Shown one piece after another: positions 22,953 through 34,422 of a stretch of DNA of 64,000 bases. Source of the stretch: Diphasiastrum complanatum (Eukaryota; Streptophyta; Lycopodiopsida; Lycopodiales; Lycopodiaceae); contig CM055097.1 in assembly GCA_029204225.1 (NCBI GenBank), positions 10,672,230-10,736,229 of the forward strand. Direction: 5' to 3'. The position numbers and the translations under genes are program-made. The notes beneath the pieces were generated by a model. The model had not been told where the DNA came from and did no database searches. It was given only the letters and a program-made list of their open reading frames with translations. How positions within the stretch are numbered: position 1 is the first letter of the stretch; each line of letters begins with the position of its first letter.

Positions 22953-24240
22953 TCAAAATCCAATTGCATATTTCGAGGCATCAGTGTGAACATGAAACTC
23001 AATCATCCAATATGGAGAACGCAATATCAGTGCTGAGGCTAATGCTTTTTTTAATTTTTCAAAGGCTTCTAACGCCTCTATTGTCCAAATAGGAACAATA
23101 GTCAGTTTGTATATAGGTCTTGCTAAATCCGCAAAAAAAATAATAAAAATTCGATTATAGTTCGCATGAGCCATAAACACATAAACTCCACGAATTGTTG
23201 TTGGTAGTGGCAATTCCACAATAACCTTGATTTTGGAATAATCCGTGGCAATGCCATGTCTTGATATCACGTGTCCAAGAACAACTTCTTGGGAAACCCA
23301 TATCTGGCACTTTTCTGGATTCAAGAAAATTGGATACTTGAGGCAACGTTCAAATACTTTTTGTAATCGATCCAGGTGGTCTGTATCTGTGCTATGGACT
23401 CCAAGGTCATCCCAGTAAATTTCAAGAAATTTATGTTCTTAAAATTTGAAAGCAAATTGCATTACTATTTGAAATGAACTTGGTGCATTATAGAGTCCAA
23501 ACGACATTACTTTGTAAGCATAGGTCCCCCATTCTGTTGCAAAGGCTGTTTTGTGGCGATCTGCAGGTGCAATCTTGACCTGGTTGTATCCACTAAAGTC
23601 ATCCAGAAAACTATAAGCTTCCGCTCCAGCAAGGTGGTCCAAAATGCTTTTAGTCAAAGGTAATAGAAAGTGATCCTTTTGCATCACTTTGTTCAAGGCC
23701 CGTAGGTGCAATCTTGACCTGGTTGTATCCATAAAGCCATCCAGAAAACTATAAGCTTCCGCTCCATCAAGGCGGTCCAAAATGCTTTCAGTAAAAGGTA
23801 ACGAAAAGTGATCATTTCGCGTCACTTTGTTTAAGGCCTTGAGATTCACATAGATTCTCAATTTCTCATTCTTCTTAGGAACAATGACAATTGGTGAAAT
23901 CCATTCGGTATGTTCGATCTCATAAATGAAATCGACGTCAAGCAATCTCTAAAGCTCTTTCTTTATCAGATCCGCAACATTAGGATTACAGCGATAGAAC
24001 TTTTTAACCTTTGGAACTGCATCAAGTATTAAAGGTATAGTATGTTCAATAACTGACGTCGGAGTCCCTTTAAGATCTTTATAAGTCCATGCAAAGCAAC
24101 CTTGATACTTAATAAGCAACTTTCGTAGCGCTTGAAACTATTCAAGATTAAGTTGTAATCCAATTTGTACAATCTTTTCTGGTTCTCTTGGTTCAGCAAT
24201 ATTCATAGGCTGTGTCCTAGCTGGGCCATCGTAAATCATC
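22953..24240 (-). pseudogene. Ty3/gypsy reverse transcriptase with internal duplication, minus strand
   Basis: Motifs: EIEHTEWISPIVIVPKKNEK, LKALNKVTRNDHFSLPFTES, YSFLDGF, then a repeated copy of LRALNKV..DHFLLPLTKSIL and YSFLDDFSGYNQVKI, then TAFATEWGTYAYKVMSFGLY, the catalytic WDDLGVHS and LNPEKCQIWVSQEVVLGHVI. A tandem duplication (about 139 bp; copies start at 23565 and 23704) doubles fingers-palm sequence and would alter the fold even without stops. Confidence 0.88.
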
Positions 24241-25241
24241 TTTCAATCCGGGCACTTGTTCTTCGGGTTCACGATGTGCTTTGGGTAACATAATAACCAC
24301 ATCATCCAATGTATAGTGTTTAAAATGCTCGAGCATTTCATGCTGAACTTCATGTGCTTGTTCTTTGTCAAAAGGATTTGTCTTGGATCTTCGCTTAGCC
24401 TTCTTAGCAGGAATCGATCGTGGAGGCGATGACTTTCGAGAAAATAAACTCTTTTTCGAAGGTGAAGACTTCCTAGACGGTGATGTCTTGTTAGAACTCT
24501 GACTTGAGGAACTTTCCCTTTTTCTTTGTCCAGTAAGGGTGGCACATTCTTGGAATCAATCTTTTGAGGAGGATTTCCCCATTTCAGGACTGTATTATAA
24601 TGTTGCTTGGCTTGTTTCTTCGTTATTGAACTTGTGATCCTATCTTCCTTCATTATAACTGCTTTTGGCGGTTTTATTTTTGGTTCATTAGGAATATTAC
24701 GCACTCCGAATCTGGTCGGATCCATATGAATTAGAATCTGCTCATCAGTAAGTTCCGCATTGTCATCATAAGTCAAGGCATGACTCACATGAATGAGTTC
24801 ATCTTCAATCGGTTCTGGTATAGGCTCCGTGGGTATCCAAGCTACATTCAGAACATTCAATGGAAAAGTGACCGGTGTATCCAAAGTTCGATCCAATAAT
24901 GAAATCTCACTCAAATCGGATTGATTATCTTGTTGACACATATAACCTATTGTACAATCAATCGTTGCAAGAGCTTGATTCCAGTTGACAGTATCGGTTT
25001 GAGTGTCGTAATGAACTCTCCAATTTTTTACTGGTCGGTCACAAGTATGATCCATTGTTGATGAATCATCATCCTCTTTTTGAGCCACTAGTTTGATAGT
25101 CCAAGTTACAGGATCAACCTTGACTGCACGTTCACGATTTTCAAAAGTGATTTTCTTGTTGGTGTATGATGGTGGTCTGCGTGGTCTACGATTGATTGCG
25201 ACTACATCGGAGCCGTGACAGAAGCAGAACACGAGAGACAA
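24241..25241 (-). pseudogene. Ty3/gypsy protease-RT linker, minus strand
   Basis: A 332-codon open frame. It has no catalytic motif but includes KKITFENRERAVKVDP and ALATIDCTIGYMCQQ, related to the plus-strand fragment at 20.9-21.8 kb, and acidic DELIHVSHAL and proline-rich parts. It lies immediately upstream of RT on the same strand, as expected of the long spacer in this gypsy group. The upstream protease active site and gag are not seen. Confidence 0.7.
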
Positions 25242-25622
25242 TTACGATGTAAACGATGTCTCTACCAACAGTAAAGAAAAACAATTATGAACACAACAGT
25301 AACTGCATATTTTAGAAACGAGGATTGATTAGAGAACGGAATCAAAAGCTTGTTGTCCTTTTGGATGATCAGAGTAGGAGTCTGAGACTACCGTAATGGT
25401 AGGATTGCGAAGCATTAGGCGTCTTGGACAACCAAGTGATCCTCTGTCTCTGATAATCATGTTTGTGTGCAAGAGAGTGAGAGAGACAATTGCATTCAAT
25501 CAAGAACGTAATAATTGAACAATAGCAAATCTGTATAAAAGAGAGAATCGGAACACAATACAATAGTGTTGATAAGCGTGTATTCCTATTTACAGATTCT
25601 GAAACAATAGCTACAGTTCTAG

Positions 25623-25664
<42 letters not shown>

Positions 25665-27142
25665 CACTAACTCTAAGGAGCTAGCTACTTAAGACCTTTT
25701 GGTCATTTGATCGCTTTGTGCATCTACAGATTGTTCAACTCACTACACTCTGATTTTCTAACTCCTTCTCTTCGCTCAGATACATATATATAGCTGTCAG
25801 AGTCTTTTTATTTATTGTAATTACAGTTTACAAGATGATTACAGCCATTTAAACAAGATCCGTAGATCCGTTATTGGAGCGTCGTGAAGGAGGAGAAGTA
25901 CAGAGTAACGTATCCTCTGTATGCGTCGTAGCATGAAGGACGTTGGGCCATTGTGGTCATAATCTTGTCCGCAGTCGTTCGTTCAGCCGCTGATTGTTCG
26001 TTCAGCTGCTGTTCATTTGTTCAGCAGGTGATCGTTTGCTTCCTTCGTTGGTAACCGTAAGTGATAACTTACGAAGCTAAATGATGAGATGGGTCAACAA
26101 TTGTTAGTTGACTTCGTAGGAACTTGCAAGTTGTTTGTCATTCGTCGACTTCGTTGATAGCCATAAGTAAGTTACTTACGGTGTTTGATGTGAGTTCACA
26201 GACTTCATCGGAGATATTTTCGGGTGGCTTTAATCACGGCTCTTTCCGTCGTAGGACATCGTAAGAAGGTCACTTACGGTGGTCGAAGAGATTTTAAGTT
26301 TCATTGCCATTGAATATTTCGAGAGAATCTGACACAAATCAAGCTAGGGTAGAACTGACGAAGGTTCCTGGCACATAAAAGCACAGTTTTTGTAGTTTGG
26401 CGAGGGTAAAAATAGAAATTTTCTATGATCCGGATATAATGAATGTTTGTTGAACTCAAAAATAACAAACTACTATAAATAGAATAATTTGAAAACTCGG
26501 CGAAGGTTTTGGCGAAGAATCAAGAGTAATACTGGTATTTTTGCAAAAAAGAGATTTTTTTGACAAAAATATGACAATATGACAACTGATCCTCTGAGAA
26601 ACCTTTTGTTTATGATATTATTCTGTGTCGACCTGGCAGAAGATAGATCGGAATCACACCTATGCACATTGAATCGGACGAAGGTTCTTTTTCTGTATTT
26701 TTAGGATTTTTGGTGATTTTTTGGTGGTTTTTATGATGTTTCTGAAAATCTGCTGGGAAGGATTGTTCGCCCTTCAAACTGAAGGTTCTTGATCAAAACC
26801 GAAGGTGCCTGCAACTCGGTGAACGTTTTCTAAAAGAGAGCAAAAAGTTATCAGCTCTGATGATGATTTTTGTCTTCTTTTGACCAAAATCTGACAGATT
26901 TGACCAATTTTTGTTGTTTTTTCTGATATCTCAGATCTAGATGGATCTTAAGGTTGGTGATCTGAATAGCTTTCCTTGTTCCACAATCAGATTAGATTCA
27001 AACAAGAAAATCCACTCAATCCTGGTAAAATCACTCCCAAACTAACCCTAAATGCAAATTTAACACTATTCATGTGACGAGAAGATGCCTAATGCAAGCT
27101 AACCATCCAACAAACATGTTGCAAACTGAAAAATTGGCGTAG
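25242..27142. other. Non-coding, gypsy-associated; short hairpins and a GT tract
   Basis: No gag frame is seen in the 1.9 kb between the gypsy linker and the primer site at 27143. It holds a (TG)n tract (25624-25660), three hairpins of the form CGTAAG...CTTACG (26055-26073, 26161-26181, 26259-26279) and recurring GCGAAGGTT words (26340-26840). Confidence 0.55.
25624..25660. repeat. (TG)n microsatellite
   Basis: Uninterrupted TG dinucleotide tract of about 37 bp. Confidence 0.97.
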
Positions 27143-27161
27143 CTCCCCGACAACGGTGCCA
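27143..27161 (-). promoter_or_regulatory. Gypsy primer-binding site, tRNA-Asp type
   Basis: On the minus strand TGGCACCGTTGTCGGGGAG differs by two transitions from the plant gypsy primer site complementary to the tRNA-Asp 3' end. It starts a few bases beyond the inferred LTR end at 27166, so it marks a minus-strand element whose interior extends to the left. Confidence 0.8.
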
Positions 27162-27165
27162 AAAT

Positions 27166-27377
27166 TGTAGTGGGTTTCTTTCCTTGCCTATCCTCAACCC
27201 AAGATCTAATCAATCTAGCATCAGGGTGATGAAGCTAGTTGTCACGCGTAGGTTCGTTCCCATGAGAGCGATAGCATATTTCAGATTTCAGCAGATTCAG
27301 ATCTAATCACTAACATCCATTATCCCTAAGCATTAACACTACAACCATTAACACTATGATCCACAATGAAGATAGCT

Positions 27378-27427
<50 letters not shown>

Positions 27428-27935
27428 TTCTCTCTCATAAAAAGTATAAAAACATGCAAACCCAATAACAATCAGATCCAACAATTGATAAATCCAATGA
27501 AAGCATGAGAGATGGAGGAAAAGTGATAGAGAGCAAGGACATTCATAAATCCATTTCACAAGAGAACCAATCTGCTTTATTGAAATGAAGATATGTACAT
27601 GTGTAGGAAACTCGAGTTGGTCCCTTTTTATAGTAGAGATGAGGACCCTGGCCTCTTAATCCTATTGGTCCATTTCTGCCTCCCTAACTATTCAAATTCA
27701 AAAAAGAGTGGGAACCATCCAAATTGGAGGGAAACCCAACTTTATTCACTAACTTGACATTTAGGCCCTGCGACATTAAAAGTCCCGCAAAAAGACCTAA
27801 AGTCCTTTTATTGACTTTTTAATTATTCAAATCTCTATGTGATCATCGAGTTGGACTTACACATGCATGGTGCCAAATCTCTCTCACTTATTAACTAGGG
27901 CTAGGGTTGCCTCGGGATCCGCAAACCCTCCAACA
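27166..27935 (-). repeat. 5' LTR of minus-strand gypsy element
   Basis: About 770 bp, TG...CA bounded (plus-strand ends TGTAGTGGG and CCTCCAACA). It contains a CT tract (27379-27424). The right-hand 165 bp (27769-27935) recurs at 49813-49978 and both copies stop at exactly CCTCCAACA, which supports this edge as the LTR end. No matching partner LTR was found in the window. Confidence 0.7.
27379..27424. repeat. (CT)n microsatellite inside the gypsy LTR
   Basis: CT dinucleotide tract, about 45 bp. Confidence 0.95.
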
Positions 27936-29690
<1,755 letters not shown>

Positions 29691-29709
29691 TCAGCTGCAT
29701 TACCATGAC

Positions 29710-29895
29710 GAATTAAAGGAATGAGAGAAGGAAAGGCTCACCGGCGGCATCACGCAGCTCTTGAAAGATGGCGCTACGAAACACGGAATTGAAATCATTC
29801 GTGACATCAACTTGTATAACAACCCAATCTGGGTGGCCATCCAGAATAGCACGCAAAGCATGAACCCCTGATTTAATCTTAGAGCCATTTACCAT
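29710..29895 (-). pseudogene. Small fragment of a non-LTR reverse transcriptase
   Basis: The minus strand reads VHALRAILDGHPDWVVIQVD then FNSVFRSAIFQELRDAAGE, which aligns with HALHAILDLHPDWVVFQVDV and AIFQELRATHG in the larger element at 47.7-51 kb. Only the palm segment with the first catalytic Asp is present. It shows that the family has more than one copy here. Confidence 0.75.
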
Positions 29896-29899
29896 TGGA

Positions 29900-31273
29900 T
29901 TTTGTCATCAACGTTCAGATTTAGCCCTGTTTTCATAGTTAAATATAAAAAAGATCACAAATGACAACATATGCCATGTGTCAAACATCCAACTTGTTGG
30001 GGGTGGGGGTACATTCTTTATCTTGTTATCTTAATCCCATGCCATTCCTCTCCACCCGTTGGATATTTGTTGTAAAAGTTTAGATTTTTTGCCCATTACT
30101 AATAAACAACCAATGAAAAGAGTCCAAGTGGAAAAGATGCAAGAGGTGTAGTGCAAATGAGTAGCTCCCATTAATTGGCCAAAGATGAAGGAAGAAAGGT
30201 AGATGGTGGTGCTTTTTATTCTCTTGTTATGTTGTTGTTGTTGTTGTAGTAGTAGCAGCAGCAATAATAAGAGGAGGGAGTGGCACTGGGGCATCGTGCA
30301 GTTATGATGATTATGGGTTGAGCGTGCTTTTTGGGCGAATTGGCAGAGAATATGATGAAGGTGGAAGTGCCTGTCTCTTGTGTAAAAGTGGAGCTCCCAC
30401 CTTTTAACAATGCCCAGCAGCAGCTGCTTCTAGCGTCATCATCAAGTCCTGCAACACCGGATCGGTAAAGCAGATGATGGGGGCCATTCCAGTATGTACA
30501 TATGATATGTATTCGTGGGCGAGAAGCCTCCACCTTGCACGACTTCTCGAGCACAGCACTCACAATGGGTCCTGCACTAGTCCTGAGTTGTAGTGTCACT
30601 AAAAGCACGTAACTTTGAGTTGTTTATGCATTTCTTGTTTTTCTTTTTGTGTGGTGGGCACCAGCGATCTGCTCTGTTTTGGAAGTACAAGGAATAAAGG
30701 CATTCAAGGAGTATGGTGCACATTAATAAGTGGAAGGAATGAGTGAGTACCCACTATAATGCCATGGACATTGGAGATGGTCACTGTTTTGCGGTGTGAT
30801 GGATCAGCAATTCGCGTGATGTAGGTCATTGACCACTCGATGATGTGGCGAGCGAAAGAAATTGGGTTAAGTGCACGCAGCAGGTGATGGAGATCGTGAG
30901 CAAGTTGATGGGCGTTTTGTGAGGGTGGCAGGCTGGCTCTTGCCGACTGTCCAGTGGGAGCTTGTAGTAGGGGAATTTTGCCACTCCTTGTGCTTGCGGA
31001 GGTTCAATTTGTCTTTAGAGTGCAGGTGATAAGTTTTTCAGGTTTCCTGGAATGAAGATCGTGTTTTGGGTAGTTTCTAGAAGAGAATTTTGAGGAAGAT
31101 TATGATGTGAAGATTATGAAGTGCTTCACTGGCTTACAGATAAAGTAGATCGAGTACCGATTGGACTAACAATGAGGAATAGGTATAGTACATGATCTGC
31201 AGGTGAAAAATATGTGATTTCTGAAGAATGAAAGGCGAAGCTTTGATGTGAAAGATGATCTAGAAAGTTTGAT

Positions 31274-31335
<62 letters not shown>

Positions 31336-33370
31336 CTAGTACCACTATTCTTCATTGCCACTTTATCCACAGCGTAATAAGGACGAGCACTCAGGTCGCA
31401 AAAGCAAGATGAAAATGGGTTGGATCTCTTGAAATGACCGACAGTGGAATTTCATTTGTCATGGCATGGATTGGTAGTAGCTAAGAATAGGAAGACTTGT
31501 TCATATCTTTGTCAAAGAGCAGGTAGTTACAAAATGCATTCAAGGCAAAGAAATCGCAGAACGTACTCTGCTGAAGGTAATATTGGTTTGCGTTACTCAG
31601 CATGAAATTTTCATGAAATTTTGGACGGAATGGCTTGATGACCGTTAAGCTTTTTTGGCTGTTTATTTTCAATGCTGCATGAAGTCCTTTGCAAAGCATT
31701 AGGATCATGGTTGGTTGGCTGTATCGTGCAACTTATTTTAGCTTTCCAAGTTATCGAACAATCTCTACTCGATATAGACATGTCTGACTATCATCCATAA
31801 TCTATGCCTTGAAGATGATCATGTAAATAAATAGCTAATGTTGAGCATAATGCCCTGAATCAAAGATTGCATCTACTCCAATCTTTTGCGCTGCAACACA
31901 TAACATATGGCAATCAAACCTGAGCAACATGAGTGAAATGTATGTCCGTCAGTCGAGATTAGCTAGCTGGAAGGTAAAATCAATTGTGTTCCTTGCAAAA
32001 TTTCAGGGAATTTCACTTCTCACATCGTACAACCGTTGTCTCTTGAACTAACTATCACTATTTGCTCTCCACGTGCAATTTCTTAACTTGATAGCACTTA
32101 CAAAGGAATGCTATCCTGGAACCTTAGAGCTTTGCAGCATGTGTTGCTTTCCTGAATGCTTTCTAGATCGGTTGAATCGTAGATCTGGTTGTGGAAAGGA
32201 CCAATGGCAGTTTCACTGAATGATTGCCAATTCATTAACCTACTCAAAACCAGCATCAATCTGTTGGAGTGTGCATCTTTTTATGGCCCACATGAAAGTG
32301 ATATGATTCATACCAGGTTGATATCGTATTTAATCTCTGACAATTCGTTATTTTTGACTATCCAGAGCTAGTGACAGTTATGAATCTTATCAGAAACTTA
32401 ACATTTGTTCTAGATCGAAAGCACAACTGATTTTGCTTGGTACTCAGGGTTAACCAATAATGTGCTTCAAAAGAACTGCCATAGTGAGTCTGATGAATAT
32501 ACCTGCATTAAGAGGCAAGTTAAAACCAAGAACTTTCTAAGCATGACACTTTTGCAGAAGTGGGGTAGCTTGCATGTATGCATAGAGAAGCCCAGCACCT
32601 TCGCTTTTGAAATGTTCAAAACCAATCTTAGCTATTGGGGTTTCTAGGCATTCGTATAAATCTGTGACATCTTCTTTTCTTTTTTTTCCAATGTAAACTC
32701 AAGGCTACAACACTAGTTAGATAAACCAGGGATTGTGCAGTGATTTATGAGTGCCAAAAACTTGTAGCAACGACCTGTGCTTGAAGAACTGCCTGTTACG
32801 CTTAGAACATCTCCATCGATAGGTAACCTTTATATGGTAGCAGAGATTCTGAGGATACAAGGCAACAAACATCAAGTCAATTAACTTCCAAAGTGTCAAA
32901 CTTTGCTATGATTCTACACGTCCTATAGCCATCTGGAATAAGCTGTTATATCCCAGGGACCGACAGGAAAAACTTTTATTGGTGACGTGCTGAAATATGT
33001 ACTATCATATGTCCGGGTTTCCATGTCAAAAGAAGTGATCACATTGTTTGGGTAGTTCAAATGATACAACACAATATCTTGGAGAATAATAGTTTTCAAC
33101 AGCCATCCTTCCAGAATCGGCACAATACATCGCCTTGTTGCATTTGGTATGGGCTTGGGAATCTAGTCTGAACAACATTATCTTCCATGAATAGAGAATT
33201 ATTCAGTGGATTGTACTTAGATATGACACATGCGAAGGCCATATTTGTCATAATTAAAATTAAAAGGGTTTCTGCAATAAGCAAAATAGTCGGGCCTCTA
33301 TCAGCTATCTAGAAGAACTGCATTCAACAGAAACAAGCTGAAGTTAGAGTTTGCTATAATTTCGCACTCA
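29900..33370. other. Non-coding; two unassigned minus-strand open stretches
   Basis: No recognised gene. On the minus strand about 30690-30990 is open without a start (contains FARHIIEWSMTYITRIADP), and about 30380-30560 reads AHEYISYVHTGMAPIICFTD in one frame; neither is recognised. A GA tract lies at 31277-31331. Everything else looks non-coding. Confidence 0.4.
31277..31331. repeat. (GA)n microsatellite
   Basis: Uninterrupted GA tract of about 55 bp. Confidence 0.97.
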
Positions 33371-33372
33371 GT

Positions 33373-33636
33373 ATGAAAGTTTTACCATTCTCCTTCACTT
33401 TTTCCCTCATTCAGATCTTGCTAACGGTTTCAGTACTTAGTCATCTTCCTGTATTAAGTGGTATCTGGGAAGAGGATGCTCTGAACATGTCTGCTATCCA
33501 ATCTATACTTCTCGAGAATCGAGATATCATTGGAAATTCTGTTGAAATGGAGGCTGAACCAGAGCTAGGACTTAGGAGTAACTTTGTCAATGTGAAGGGT
33601 TCAGCGTTGAGCTTTAGCTACTTATTGACGCCCTAA
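33373..33636 (+). CDS. Hypothetical small protein with signal-peptide-like start (weak)
   Basis: 87 codons, ATG to TAA. The first 30 residues are hydrophobic with a basic Lys2 and small residues before a possible cleavage site (VLPVLSG region), then an acidic segment (EEDALNMSAIQ, EMEAEPELG). No family recognised. It lies 0.4 kb upstream of the first RopGEF exon on the same strand, so it could also be part of that gene's 5' region or chance. Confidence 0.25.
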   Translation: MKVLPFSFTFSLIQILLTVSVLSHLPVLSGIWEEDALNMSAIQSILLENRDIIGNSVEMEAEPELGLRSNFVNVKGSALSFSYLLTP

Positions 33637-34055
33637 AGGGGCTTCTGTTTCTGCTGGTTTTTTTCCCAGATAGCCATACACCAGTCCTGCAAGCCCTGTT
33701 TAAAACGAAAAAACATGAGTTTACTCCTAGATGAAACCACTTGTTTTCCTACTTGACAAGGGGATTGTCGTTGATAAACATGAATTTTTGTTGTTTTCAT
33801 CACCTAATAAGCCATAGTGGCCATGGATACAAAGAAGCTGAGAGCTGATATGTAAATTGGAGCTGTGATAAGCTATACGGTTACACAATCTGCTACTTGA
33901 CAGAATTTGAACCTAATGGTATTGGATTTAATGTTTTAAAAATATAACTGGCTTACTGATCAAATTTACATACATGTGCTTGGATGTGTAATATAGCTAG
34001 TTTAATATTCTAGTTATTGCTTGCTTATGGCTTGTAATAAGAGCAAAGGGATGGT

Positions 34056-34422
34056 TTGTTAATGCACATTAATGATGTCTTCTGCCAAACCGATGCAGGC
34101 GTATTGGAACGTGCGCCTGGGCCTCCAAGTGGTTCTTCTCACAATGGAGTGAAATATCCCATGGAAGTGATTTGGGATGATAAAGAACAAGCTTACTTGG
34201 ATGTTCCGAGCTCAAATGCAGGCTTGGATAATTCAAGTTTGGAAGGGGCCGTCGAAAATCTGAGCAGCAGTCTCCATCAGAACAAAGCTCTAAAGGAAGC
34301 TTCCCCATTGGGATGGCCTTCAAACAGACATGAGAAGTTATCCAACCCTCACAAACTGAGCCCTACATATAGTAAACCTATGTGGGAAGAGAGAAGAGAG
34401 AGAAGGGAGACTGAAGTGTCAG
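34056..34422 (+). CDS. RopGEF exon 1 (variable N-terminus)
   Basis: Open from ATG 34056 to a donor AG|GTTTGT at 34422. It encodes the divergent Ser/Pro-rich N-terminus found before the PRONE domain, ending RRERRETEVS; the last base combines with the next exon to give EVELMKERF, the usual PRONE start. The start codon is uncertain: an acceptor-like TGCAG ends at 34098, so an upstream exon is possible, and ATG 34159 is another candidate. Frame length is compatible with all six following exons. Confidence 0.7.

Noticed and set aside
30031-30608. Minus-strand ORF ending in Tyr/Asn/Gln/Leu runs
   Set aside because: The runs come from CAA/CTA trinucleotide repeats; the rest has no recognised motif and another frame looks equally protein-like.
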